This document shows positions 36,192-44,895 of a stretch of 64,000 nucleotides of DNA, piece after piece. The notes beneath the pieces were generated by a model. That model did no database searches, had not been told where the DNA came from, and was given only the letters and a program-made list of their open reading frames with translations. Every line of letters starts with the position of its first letter. The first letter of the stretch is position 1. The stretch is from contig CAKQYU010000010.1 in assembly GCA_934293575.1 (NCBI GenBank), forward strand, positions 1 through 64,000, given 5' to 3'. The DNA is from an uncultured Lachnospiraceae bacterium. Lineage in GTDB: Bacteria; Bacillota; Clostridia; Lachnospirales; Lachnospiraceae. The translations under genes were made by a program, and so were the position numbers.

Positions 36192-37744
36192 GTGAAATAA
36201 GGGATAGTAAAATTCGAGAATCAATACTTACGACAGATGGTAATATTGTTATTGCAGCTGATGCTGGAACTGGAAAGACATATATGACAGTTGAAAGAAT
36301 AAAGCATGATGTAATGAAGGTTGATAATTATCAGACTTATGCTGCTATAACATTTACGAATAAAGCTGCCAAAGAACTTATGGATAGGTTAGGAGAAATA
36401 CAGCAAGGATTTGTCGGGACAAATGATAAATTTATACTCAATGAAGTGATTATACCATTTTCGAAAGATGTATATCCGCAGGTTAAGGGAAAAATTATTA
36501 AAACGGATTATTCTGCAGCAGAAAAGCGTGACAAAGGAAATGATTTGTTAGCACGATTTGTAGAAGATGGAATGATTGGAACATATACTAATTCGCATTA
36601 TAATTTTGCATTTAAGTTAGCATTGCATATATTAAAGAAATCGCACGCAGCGAAAAGATATTTGAATAATAGATATTTTAGAATATATGTTGATGAGTAT
36701 CAGGATTCTGATAAAGATATGCATAATTTTTTTATGTATCTTAATGAGGAATTGTGTATTCCCTTCTTTATAGTGGGAGATCTGAAACAATCTATATATG
36801 AGTGGCGCGGAGGTTATCCGGATGGATTTAAGAACTTGTTACAAAGTCAAAATTATACAGATTTTAAATTATTGCATAATTTTAGATCTAATCAACAAAT
36901 CCAAAACTACGCTTCGATTTTTATAGATGATATAAGAGAGAATTATCATAAATGTGTTTTAAATGGAGAAGTAAAAGGATGCATTTATAGTGGAGATAGT
37001 GTGCTTATACAATATATCGAAAAATGGTTGATGCAAAAAGGAAATTGTGCTTTTTTAGTCTATAGTAATAGTGAGGCAAAAGAATGGGCTGAAAAATTAG
37101 CTGGGTTGCAGTTTGTGTATATACCAAGAGCACCTATAGATGAGCCGGAGTTAGATAATGAACAAGTGTGGGTAGCAAGATGTGTTGCTAATTATTTTTA
37201 TAAGAAAAGGTATAGTGAGTATTCTTTTTATGATGAAATATCAAATCAAGATGCATACGATATTGTTTTTATAAAAAATACATTACAAACTCTGAAAAAA
37301 GAATACTATAAAAATGGGTGGACCAATTTGGCAACGGAATGTGTTGAGAAACTTTATCAATATATATTAGCAGCTTATGATGAAGACAAGATGAAGTGTG
37401 AAATACAAAAGTTGAAGGAAACAATTGAAGATACCCAGTATGAAAAGAGCTTTAATATAGAGTTGTATGACAGAATAGCAACGACAATTCATTCTTCAAA
37501 AGGACTGCAATATAATCAGGTTATAATTAATTCTGATAATTTTATTTATAATAATGAACTTAGTAACTCAGAAGTTCATTATGTTGCAATAACAAGGCCA
37601 GAGGAACGCTTGTTAGTGCTCTTTAAGCAAGGTGGAAGGAAAGCGGAAATGTATTATAGGGCTATAAGTGAAAGAGCAAGACAAATAGAGATTGAGGGAA
37701 TTCAACAAAGTGCTAAGGATATAATACAGATAGAAAATATTTAA
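36188..37744 (+). CDS. gajB: GajB-like UvrD-family helicase (Gabija)
   Basis: Superfamily 1 helicase motifs in order: IAADAGTGKTYMTVERI (Walker A, residues 17-33), AAITFTNKAAKELMDRL (Ia), IYVDEYQDSDKDMHNFF (II), FFIVGDLKQSIYEWRGG (III), FRSNQQIQNYA (IV), TTIHSSKGLQYNQVII (V) and YVAITRPEERLLVLF (VI). At 518 residues it is compact like GajB. It directly overlaps gajA (ATGA), which together gives a complete Gabija phage-defence pair. GajB is thought to sense DNA ends or termini and activate GajA. Confidence 0.9.
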   Translation: MSEIRDSKIRESILTTDGNIVIAADAGTGKTYMTVERIKHDVMKVDNYQTYAAITFTNKAAKELMDRLGEIQQGFVGTNDKFILNEVIIPFSKDVYPQVKGKIIKTDYSAAEKRDKGNDLLARFVEDGMIGTYTNSHYNFAFKLALHILKKSHAAKRYLNNRYFRIYVDEYQDSDKDMHNFFMYLNEELCIPFFIVGDLKQSIYEWRGGYPDGFKNLLQSQNYTDFKLLHNFRSNQQIQNYASIFIDDIRENYHKCVLNGEVKGCIYSGDSVLIQYIEKWLMQKGNCAFLVYSNSEAKEWAEKLAGLQFVYIPRAPIDEPELDNEQVWVARCVANYFYKKRYSEYSFYDEISNQDAYDIVFIKNTLQTLKKEYYKNGWTNLATECVEKLYQYILAAYDEDKMKCEIQKLKETIEDTQYEKSFNIELYDRIATTIHSSKGLQYNQVIINSDNFIYNNELSNSEVHYVAITRPEERLLVLFKQGGRKAEMYYRAISERARQIEIEGIQQSAKDIIQIENI

Positions 37745-37783
37745 GTAGATAGGGTATATTTTTTGATAGGAGGTCTTTTATAT

Positions 37784-38278
37784 ATGATTAATTTGCGTGC
37801 TGATTTAGAGATTCAGTGCGAAAAGTGTGGACAAGTCCATGTAGTGTCCAAAGACTTTTTAGAACCCAATGCAAGTTCGTAAGAACGTAGTATGGGAGAC
37901 GAAATTGAATATATTATTGAGGATTTTATTATATGTGATGAATGCCAAAATGAGATTAGATTTGTAATCAGAGGATACGAGTATCCCGTAGGGGCTTATA
38001 ATTACGATGATTACGAAATTTTTGGCGGTGATTTTATACAAGAACCTAACATGGGAATTATATATTTCCAAGAAGTTGGCGATTTACTTGATACTGTAGA
38101 ATATGATTATCCTAAGTTTCATCTATTAATGGATTGCTTTTGGTGTAAGCTGCAATCGGATCATGTTGAATTAAATGAACATGAAGATGCCAGATGGCTT
38201 TCGAGAGAAGAACTGGATTCTGTTGATTGGCTGCCGGCGGATATTACATTAGTGGAGCGGATAGGTCAGAACATATAA
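37784..38278 (+). pseudogene. Zn-ribbon protein fused to a NUDIX C-terminus, with an in-frame stop
   Basis: After a clear TAGGAGG site, ATG 37784 opens LRADLEIQCEKCGQVHVVSK (a CxxC knuckle). A TAA at 37880-37882 interrupts it, but the same frame continues IICDECQNEIRF (second CxxC) without shift. From about 38070 the sequence changes to DTVEYDYPKFHLLMDCFWCK and EHEDARWLSREELDSVDWLPAD, the conserved C-terminal half of CTP/8-oxo-dGTP-type NUDIX hydrolases. The NUDIX box itself is missing. So this is a recombination chimera plus a nonsense mutation. The 3' part from 37892 could still be read from a downstream ATG. Confidence 0.7.
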
Positions 38279-38313
38279 AGTGTATGACATTTTCAATAAA
38301 CAAAGGTAAAAAT

Positions 38314-38919
38314 ATGAACCAAATAAAAAATAATATAAAGAAAATAATAATAGGAATCATAGCGTGTGTTCTGATTTATATAGCTGCTAATGTAATAGCG
38401 ATATGCAACTATAGCAAGGAATACAGTGAGAAAATGAGTGATGTGGCTATTGTGCTGGGAGCAGAATGTTCAAATGATAAAGTTTCCGAAGTATATAAAC
38501 AACGGTTAAATCATGCTATGGATTTGTATAATAGAGGAAAAGTAAAAGTTATTATTACAACCGGTGGAATTGGAGAAGGAAACTCTGTTTCTGATGCAAC
38601 CGTGGCTAAAAATTATCTAATTCAATGTGGAGTGCCGGAAGAGGTAGTGCTGGAAGAAACAACATCAACAATTACACAGGAAAATTTAGAAAATGCAAAG
38701 GAATTGATGGAGCGTAGAAATCTTAAATCGGCATTGATTGTAAGTGATCCGTTACATATGAAGAGGGCAATGCTGCTTTCGGAGGATGTTGGTATTGATT
38801 CGTTACCATCGCCAACTGACACAAGTGCATATAAAACACTAAAAACAAAGATTCCTTTTGTGGCAAGAGAGACATTCTTTTATATAGGATATAAATGGTA
38901 TAGGTTTTTTGTTAAGTAG
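38314..38919 (+). CDS. YdcF/SanA-like DUF218 membrane protein
   Basis: A membrane segment at residues 10-30 (IIIGIIACVLIYIAANVIAI) is followed by a DUF218 domain: SDVAIVLGAE, RLNHAMDLYNRGKVKVIITTG, YLIQCGVPEEVVLEETTSTI and TQENLENAKELM, then ALIVSDPLHMKRAM. Members such as SanA and YdcF are linked to envelope integrity, but their reaction is unknown. I start at ATG 38314 rather than 38227, because the earlier start lies inside the NUDIX remnant. This is the complete parent of the truncated copy at 14992-15393. Confidence 0.82.
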   Translation: MNQIKNNIKKIIIGIIACVLIYIAANVIAICNYSKEYSEKMSDVAIVLGAECSNDKVSEVYKQRLNHAMDLYNRGKVKVIITTGGIGEGNSVSDATVAKNYLIQCGVPEEVVLEETTSTITQENLENAKELMERRNLKSALIVSDPLHMKRAMLLSEDVGIDSLPSPTDTSAYKTLKTKIPFVARETFFYIGYKWYRFFVK

Positions 38920-39222
38920 AATAAATTTTAAAAAGCAAATTCCTCAATAGATAATGATAAAATATATGATATATCTGTTAAAATATCCATATAAAGAATG
39001 TTAGGAAAAGAATAAGGATTTAATAAATTGAAAGTTATGGACGGAAAGAGTTATTGTGCATGATTTCAACGTATAGTATAATGATTTATGTAGTAATTAT
39101 TCGGAAAATGGAGGTTACATAAAAGAGGAGGTAATCATGAGAATGCGAGATAACAACTCGGTGCAGTGTTAATATTGACAGCAAGTTGTACCGAGGTTAA
39201 TAGAATTAATTGTATTGCTGTC
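38509..39222. repeat. 714-bp direct repeat, right copy
   Basis: This is the partner of 14983-15696, containing codons 66 to the end of the YdcF-like gene and the following remnant-lipoprotein stretch. The 5' third of the gene is present only here, so this is the original copy. Recombination between the copies would delete about 23.5 kb carrying the MORC operon and Gabija. Confidence 0.93.
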
Positions 39223-39275
39223 ACATGCTGCACCGAACAAATAATAATTATTAATTTATTTGAAAAGGAGCAGAT

Positions 39276-40052
39276 ATGAATACAGATAGAATAAATGAAT
39301 TAAAAAAAGAGTGGGAAGCTGAGGAAAAGATAGCGCATATACATGGATGGGACTTTTCACACATTTATGGTAGATGTGATGTGGAGGAGGATTTGCCATG
39401 GGATTACAAAGAGATAATTGATGAATATCGTACGGATGATATGAAATTGTTGGACTTTGATACAGGTGGTGGTGAGTTTCTTTTGTCTCTGGGGCATCTC
39501 AATAGAAATACAGCGGCAACGGAGGGATTTCCGCCTAATGTAGAATTATGTAAGAAACGGTTATTACCACAGGGGATTGATTTCAGACAATGCAATGATG
39601 AGTCAAAGATTCCTTTTGCAGACAACTCTTTTGATATATTGATAAACAGACATGGAAGATTTGACCCGGAAGAGGTAGGAAGAATTCTCAAACCGCAGGG
39701 ATTATTCATTACTCAGCAGGTAGGAGGAAAAAATGACAGAGACCTTGTGCGGATGGTTTTGCCCGATGTACCTTTGCCCTTTCCTGAACTGGAACTATCG
39801 ATTCAGAAAAAGAAATTCGAAAAAACAGGATTTGAGATAATCCGTGCGGATGAGACCTTTAGACCAATTCGGTTCTATGACATCGGAGCATTTGTATGGT
39901 TTGCTCATATTATAGAATGGGAATTTCCTGGATTTTCGGTTGAAAAATGTTTGGATAAGCTTTTGGGGATGCAAGAGATTCTTGATAAGAATGGAATGGT
40001 GGAAGGAACCATCCATAGATATCTTATAGTAGCACGAAAGCAGAAGGGATGA
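39276..40052 (+). CDS. Class I SAM-dependent methyltransferase
   Basis: The Rossmann-type motif I is LLDFDTGGGEFLLSLG (residues 52-67). It is followed by the acidic strand end ATEGFPPNVELCKKRL, then IPFADNSFDILINRHGRFDPEEVGRILKPQGLFITQQVGG, which are motifs II-III of the UbiE/Methyltransf_11 class. AAGGAG precedes the ATG. The substrate is unknown; small-molecule methylation is most likely. It is the first intact gene right of the 714-bp repeat and shows the somewhat higher GC of the chromosome. The terminator at 40177 follows. Confidence 0.85.
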   Translation: MNTDRINELKKEWEAEEKIAHIHGWDFSHIYGRCDVEEDLPWDYKEIIDEYRTDDMKLLDFDTGGGEFLLSLGHLNRNTAATEGFPPNVELCKKRLLPQGIDFRQCNDESKIPFADNSFDILINRHGRFDPEEVGRILKPQGLFITQQVGGKNDRDLVRMVLPDVPLPFPELELSIQKKKFEKTGFEIIRADETFRPIRFYDIGAFVWFAHIIEWEFPGFSVEKCLDKLLGMQEILDKNGMVEGTIHRYLIVARKQKG

Positions 40053-40176
40053 TGTTATGTGGTAGTTTTAGGAAGGAATATCTTGAAGGGAGTAGAACCG
40101 GAAGATAACAGTAACAGATATCCCACAAAATGTAAAAAATGATAGCAAGAAGAAAATAGAGAAAAATCAAAGGGTA

Positions 40177-40208
40177 GCCGGGAACCTGTATCAACACAGA
40201 TTCCCGGC
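40177..40208 (+). terminator. Hairpin terminator
   Basis: GCCGGGAA (40177-40184) pairs with TTCCCGGC (40201-40208); a moderate T content follows. The rest of the gap to 40346 shows no supported gene; a 64-codon frame at 40211 lacks a ribosome site. Confidence 0.6.
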
Positions 40209-40346
40209 ATTTGCTTTCTAAAAATTATCCGATTACGATTATTTTAAAATCATCTATTCCTACCACAATCCTAATCCAATCCGAAATTAATTTTTGGATA
40301 TCAAAGAAAAAAGGAATAACTCAAAGCACAATTCCATACAAAATCT

Positions 40347-40375
40347 TTGCGTATATTTTTCGTTGGCGGTATAAT
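40347..40375 (+). promoter_or_regulatory. Promoter for the 40436 gene pair
   Basis: TTGCGT at 40347-40352 and TATAAT at 40370-40375, spacer 17 bp. Confidence 0.6.
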
Positions 40376-40435
40376 GACATTGGATTGTCTATATCTGTGA
40401 CTTAATTACTATAGAATATACTTAGGAAAATGAAG

Positions 40436-40774
40436 ATGCGGAAAGAAAAATATATTATAATAAGAATTGACGAAGATGATTACGGATGTGAAGAAAGATC
40501 GGATAGCTATATACCGATGGTGCGGGTATTATTGCAAAGTATGGAGCAGAATATGTCCGGTGAATATAATCAAAAAGTAATATTTATGGAAGATTCTTTA
40601 ATGTATGCAAGAAATTTGAATGAAGGAAATGAAGCCGTAATCGGTATGGATGGTAAACTTTACAAACCGGAAATGTTGTATGAACCGATGGATTTGGAGA
40701 ATATAACACGAACGAACCGTCAGAACGAATGTATGGATAATTATTATGACGCAGTGGAGGAGATGGACGAATGA
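40436..40774 (+). CDS. Hypothetical acidic protein
   Basis: A 112-residue protein with IIIRIDEDDYGCEERSD near the start and GNEAVIGMDGKLYKPEMLYE later; many Asp, Glu and Met, no membrane segment. I do not recognise the family. The ATG at 40436 is 7 bp after AGGAAA; 40430 is an alternative. Its stop overlaps the next start by 4 bp (ATGA), so the two form a translational pair. Confidence 0.6.
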   Translation: MRKEKYIIIRIDEDDYGCEERSDSYIPMVRVLLQSMEQNMSGEYNQKVIFMEDSLMYARNLNEGNEAVIGMDGKLYKPEMLYEPMDLENITRTNRQNECMDNYYDAVEEMDE

Positions 40775-40995
40775 AATCAACCTTAATTAAGGATACAATA
40801 AAAGAAGAACGTATTGAATTGATTAAACAGTGGCTGCCGGATGATGATGGGTTAGGCGCAGATGGTGGCATGGATTTGTGGGATTTATATGCAGATTATA
40901 TCAATGGAACAAAAGAAATTTCAGAGTGTAATGCGGCATTTTCTACCCAGTATATGACAGAAAAAGACCTTGCGCAGGGAAAACTGAGTAAGTAG
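40771..40995 (+). CDS. Hypothetical small acidic protein
   Basis: A 74-residue protein, IELIKQWLPDDDGLGADGGM then WDLYADYINGTKEISECNA. Its length and translational coupling to the preceding gene support it being real. The function is unknown. Confidence 0.55.
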   Translation: MKSTLIKDTIKEERIELIKQWLPDDDGLGADGGMDLWDLYADYINGTKEISECNAAFSTQYMTEKDLAQGKLSK

Positions 40996-41038
40996 AATAA
41001 GTACATATCAAAATTATTTTAATCAGGAGGACAAGCAT

Positions 41039-41383
41039 ATGCCATTTATTAATTCAAAAATCAGTGTAGCGGTAACGAAAGAACAGGAGCAGGAAATAAA
41101 ATCAAGATTGGGACAGGCGATTGCAACCATACCGGGAAAGTCAGAGAGCTGGCTTATGGTGGGTTTTGAACCGGAGTATAAGTTATATTTTCGTGGCTCG
41201 AATGACCAGCCGATGGCAATGGTGGAAGTAAGTGTATATGGAAGTGAAAATCCGTCTGCATTTTCTAAACTGACCGGAGAGATTTGCACTATTTTAAATG
41301 ATGTTCTTAATATTGCACCGGATCATGTATATGTGAAGTATCAGGCTGTTGCAAACTGGGGTTGGAACGGAGATAATTTCTAG
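41039..41383 (+). CDS. MIF/phenylpyruvate tautomerase family protein
   Basis: PFINSKISVAVTKEQEQEIK begins with the catalytic Pro that becomes the N-terminus after Met removal, as in macrophage migration inhibitory factor and bacterial tautomerases. SWLMVGFEPEYKLYFRGSND and the C-terminal VYVKYQAVANWGWNGDNF match MIF strands, including the aromatic tail. At 114 residues it has the family size and likely forms a trimer that interconverts keto and enol forms. CAGGAGG precedes the ATG. Confidence 0.85.
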   Translation: MPFINSKISVAVTKEQEQEIKSRLGQAIATIPGKSESWLMVGFEPEYKLYFRGSNDQPMAMVEVSVYGSENPSAFSKLTGEICTILNDVLNIAPDHVYVKYQAVANWGWNGDNF

Positions 41384-41500
41384 AAATTCTTACACCATTA
41401 CAGGTAATATGAGGGATGAATCCATCATAATGGTTCGTGAGATTTTTTGTTTGAAAAGAAACTTAACACTCCCCATGAAATGAAAAAATTCTTAACGAAT

Positions 41501-41578
41501 TTACGCATGATTTGATACCCTGTTATATGCGATATCGTAAACAAGAAAACCACCACAATTTGGACACTTCATGTTCAT
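41501..41578 (-). CDS. Very small CxxC ORF with strong ribosome site (possible gene remnant)
   Basis: On the minus strand, AAAGGAG sits 7 bp before an ATG that opens only 25 codons: MNMKCPNCGGFLVYDIAYNR, then five more residues. The MKCPNCGG start is a zinc-ribbon beginning. It is either a mini-protein or the first codons of a truncated gene. The rest of 41384-41855 shows no gene. Confidence 0.35.
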   Translation of the reverse strand: MNMKCPNCGGFLVYDIAYNRVSNHA

Positions 41579-41855
41579 GTTTCTTCTCCTTTGTCTCAAC
41601 GATACTTGCTATCGATTTTCTCTATCTTGATAATAGAAGATAACGATACATTTTGCAAGCATGGAAACCATCACAGAAAAGAACATGTCCGGGTGAGGAT
41701 TGTGTCAGCAATTACTGGAAGGAACACTATCCCCCCATATGTTGACATTATACGGACGCCTAGTGTAGAATGAGACAGAAATCTTAGATATTTGAAAGTA
41801 CATTTTGAATATTTAAAATAATATATCAGATATTACATAGAAGTGAGGTTACAAC

Positions 41856-43337
41856 ATGCCCGTATTTGATTTTAATCAGGAAAAAAAGGATGCAGTAGAT
41901 GCTGACAAAACATACGAATTAGTCTATTCAAATGAGCGAAGCACCGATGCACAGCATCCGATTATGTTATTGGAAAACAGCAATAAAAAATTAGTGCATC
42001 ATTCTTCCGGAATGTTTACGGCACCGACGAAGGGAACGGCATTTGTTCATGAAGAAGAAAAGACATCACATGATATTTTACAAATTGATGCAAGATTTGA
42101 AAAACTGATCAAGTGGCTTGGAGAAAATCATATTATGGTACGTCTTTCCGGTGCGGATACACCATCCGGATATGCGGTTTATAAGATATTTGAGACCGGA
42201 GTATCCATGAGAGGAACCAAGATTTCCGGGGAAAATGGATTTTTACAGTTTATGATTGACCGGTTGCTGCAAAGCGATGCACCGTCGAAGGAAGCAGTTG
42301 ATATCGATGAGATAGAAGATTCCGACAGTATGAAGCTTACAAGTATCCAGAGTATTACGGATTATCTGATGTGTGCGGGAAGCACCCTGCCGGATAATAT
42401 CCGTCTCTGGGCAAGAAGGAATCTGGCGGTTGCCAAGTCTGCCGAGGTTACGCCGGAAGAAAGACGCCATGCACAGCGGGCACTTTCTATTATGTTGAAT
42501 ATTCAATGGAAAAACACGGATTTCCAACCAATCGATCCGGTAGAGGCAAGACGTATTTTAGATGAAGAATTATATGGTTTGGATAATGTAAAACAACGTA
42601 TTATTGAAACAATCATTCAGATTAACCGAACCCATACATTGCCGGCATATGGTATCTTGTTAATTGGTCCTGCGGGTACCGGAAAATCACAGATTGCATA
42701 TGCGGTTGCCAAGATTTTGAAACTGCCGTGGACTACATTGGAAATGAGCTCCATTAACGATCCGGAACAGCTTACCGGAAGTTCGAGAATTTATGCAAAT
42801 GCAAAGCCGGGTCTGATTATGGAGGCATTTGCCAATGCGGAAAGCTCTAATCTGTTATTTATCATCAATGAGCTGGATAAGGCATCATCCGGTAAAGGTA
42901 ACGGAAATCCGGCGGATGTATTATTGACGCTTTTGGATAATCTTGGATTTACCGATAATTATGTAGAGTGTAATATTCCGACCACCGGTGTCTATCCGAT
43001 TGCGACAGCAAATGATAAGAGTGCAATCAGTGCACCGTTGATGTCAAGATTTGCGGTAATCGAATTGCCGGATTACAGTTTGGAAGAAAAGAGAGTTATT
43101 TTTACAAAATTTGCGATGCCAAAGGTATTGAAGCGTATCGGTTTGCGTGAGGAAGAGATTGTGATTACGGAGGAAGCATTGGATGCCATTATAGATATCT
43201 TTAAGGGGACTTCCGGAATCCGTGATATTGAGCAGGCGGCAGAACATATTGCAGCCAATGCGTTATATCGTATTGAGGCAGAGAAAATGGTATGTGTAAC
43301 CTATGATGCCGATATGATTCGTGAATTGTTAAAGTAA
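41856..43337 (+). CDS. AAA+ ATPase with Lon-like motor, no protease domain
   Basis: Residues 230-493 form an AAA+ module: ELYGLDNVKQRIIETIIQ, GILLIGPAGTGKSQIAYAVAKIL (Walker A), LLFIINELDKASSGKGNGNP (Walker B), PIATANDKSAISAPLMSRFAVIELPDY (sensor 1 and Arg finger) and GTSGIRDIEQAAEHI (sensor 2). The order and wording match Lon ATPase domains, but the Ser-Lys protease domain is missing. The 230-residue N-terminal region is of a type I do not recognise. It may act as an unfoldase or remodeller with a separate partner. GAAGTGAGG precedes the ATG. Confidence 0.78.
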   Translation: MPVFDFNQEKKDAVDADKTYELVYSNERSTDAQHPIMLLENSNKKLVHHSSGMFTAPTKGTAFVHEEEKTSHDILQIDARFEKLIKWLGENHIMVRLSGADTPSGYAVYKIFETGVSMRGTKISGENGFLQFMIDRLLQSDAPSKEAVDIDEIEDSDSMKLTSIQSITDYLMCAGSTLPDNIRLWARRNLAVAKSAEVTPEERRHAQRALSIMLNIQWKNTDFQPIDPVEARRILDEELYGLDNVKQRIIETIIQINRTHTLPAYGILLIGPAGTGKSQIAYAVAKILKLPWTTLEMSSINDPEQLTGSSRIYANAKPGLIMEAFANAESSNLLFIINELDKASSGKGNGNPADVLLTLLDNLGFTDNYVECNIPTTGVYPIATANDKSAISAPLMSRFAVIELPDYSLEEKRVIFTKFAMPKVLKRIGLREEEIVITEEALDAIIDIFKGTSGIRDIEQAAEHIAANALYRIEAEKMVCVTYDADMIRELLK

Positions 43338-43359
43338 AAAGTACGAAAAAGCAATATAA

Positions 43360-43389
43360 AAAGCCATGTTCCTTTGCGAACATGGCTTT
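43360..43389. terminator. Bidirectional terminator between the AAA+ gene and argG
   Basis: AAAGCCATGTTC pairs with GAACATGGCTTT around a 6-nt loop; both convergent genes can use it. Confidence 0.85.
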
Positions 43390-43415
43390 CTTTGTTGTGT
43401 ATAATGATTACAAAA

Positions 43416-44639
43416 TTACTTCTTGTTATCCTTTTTCAATTCGTTCATTCTCATTGCACGAACTTTCAATGGAAGTCCCCATAATGTGATGAAACCTTCT
43501 GCATCATGATGATCATACATATCGCCGGTTGTAAAGGAAGCAAGAGACTCACTGTATAATGAGTACGGAGAAGTTGTTCCGTTCTTAATGATATTACCTT
43601 TGTAAAGACGAAGCTTAACTTCACCGGTAACATACTGCTGTGTCACATCTACAAATGCTGAGATAGCTTCACGAACAGGAGTGAACCATTTTCCTTCATA
43701 TACAATACTTGCTAACTTGCTGCCAAGTTCTAACTTAAGTGCAATCGTATCACGGTCAAGAACCAATTCCTCAAGCTGCTGATGTGCTTCCATAAGAATT
43801 GTTCCACCCGGTGTTTCATATACACCACGGCTCTTCATACCAACTACACGGTTTTCAACGATATCTACAATACCGATACCATGTTTTCCACCGATTGTGT
43901 TAAGTTCACGGATAATATCGGCAACTTTCATTTTCTTTCCGTTTAAAGCGGTTGGAACACCCTTTTCAAAAGTAAGTGAGATTTCAACATCTTCATCCGG
44001 TGCCTTTTCCGGAGTAACACCAAGGACAAGCATATGGTCATAATTTGGTGCCTGTGAAGGATCCTCTAATTCCAATCCCTCATGGCTGATGTGCCAGATG
44101 TTACGGTCACGGCTGTATGACTGGTCAGTTCCGAAAGGAAGATCGATACCATGAGCTTTACAGTATTCAATCTCAGCTTCACGGGAATCCATCTGCCATC
44201 TGTCATCTCTCCATGGAGCAATTACTTTAATGTCAGGAGCCAATGCCTTGATACCTAACTCAAAACGAATCTGGTCATTTCCTTTACCGGTTGCACCGTG
44301 GCAGATAGCAACTGCATTTTCTTTTCTTGCAATCTCAACTAATTTTGCTGCAATGGTAGGTCTTGCCATAGCAGTTCCCATAAGGTATTTGTGCTCATAA
44401 ACAGCACCTGCCTGTACGCAAGGCATAATATAATTTTCGCAAAGGTCGTCTACTACGTCCTCAATATAGAGCTTTGATGCACCGGAAAGACGTGCACGTT
44501 CTTCCAAACCGTCAAGCTCTTCTCCCTGTCCGCAGTCGATACAACAACATACAACCTCATATCCATAGGTTTCTTTTAACCATGGAATAACGGCTGTGGT
44601 ATCAAGTCCGCCTGAATAAGCTAAAATAACTTTGTCCAT
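43416..44639 (-). CDS. argG: Argininosuccinate synthase
   Basis: It joins citrulline and aspartate with ATP to argininosuccinate in arginine synthesis. The N-terminus KVILAYSGGLDTTAVIPWL is the ATP pyrophosphatase P-loop (SGGLDT). ATGKGNDQIRFEL and the SYSRDRNIWHISHEG segment are family hallmarks. 407 residues is full length. AGAGGAT precedes the ATG. argH is not adjacent. A clear promoter lies at 44734-44762. Confidence 0.95.
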   Translation of the reverse strand: MDKVILAYSGGLDTTAVIPWLKETYGYEVVCCCIDCGQGEELDGLEERARLSGASKLYIEDVVDDLCENYIMPCVQAGAVYEHKYLMGTAMARPTIAAKLVEIARKENAVAICHGATGKGNDQIRFELGIKALAPDIKVIAPWRDDRWQMDSREAEIEYCKAHGIDLPFGTDQSYSRDRNIWHISHEGLELEDPSQAPNYDHMLVLGVTPEKAPDEDVEISLTFEKGVPTALNGKKMKVADIIRELNTIGGKHGIGIVDIVENRVVGMKSRGVYETPGGTILMEAHQQLEELVLDRDTIALKLELGSKLASIVYEGKWFTPVREAISAFVDVTQQYVTGEVKLRLYKGNIIKNGTTSPYSLYSESLASFTTGDMYDHHDAEGFITLWGLPLKVRAMRMNELKKDNKK

Positions 44640-44733
44640 TTCTTTATCCTCTTTTCTTTTATAATCATTAGAAATTTGAAAATATAAATTTCTATTGTAA
44701 TCCGGTTTTTCATTTTTACATTTAACCTAGATA

Positions 44734-44762
44734 ATAATAACGTAAATGCTATAAAATGACAA
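44734..44762 (-). promoter_or_regulatory. argG promoter
   Basis: Read on the minus strand: TTGTCA (44762-44757), 17-bp spacer, TATTAT (44739-44734). No arginine-repressor box is evident to me. Confidence 0.7.
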
Positions 44763-44895
44763 GTTTAATCACAAAAAAATGAAAATGATTCCATGTAGGT
44801 CTTTTAATTATCATAGTAGATGTATTATAATAAAACATATTTAATATATAGAATATATTTTTGGAATAATTGTCAGGAATAACAGGAGGTCACAT

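Noticed and set aside
40211..40405. 64-codon frame after a terminator
   Set aside because: No ribosome site and a composition typical of AT-rich noncoding DNA; a promoter for the next gene lies within it.
44640..44895. T-box or arginine riboswitch ahead of argG
   Set aside because: No T-box core (AGGGTGGnACCGCG) or other conserved element; only a promoter could be seen.
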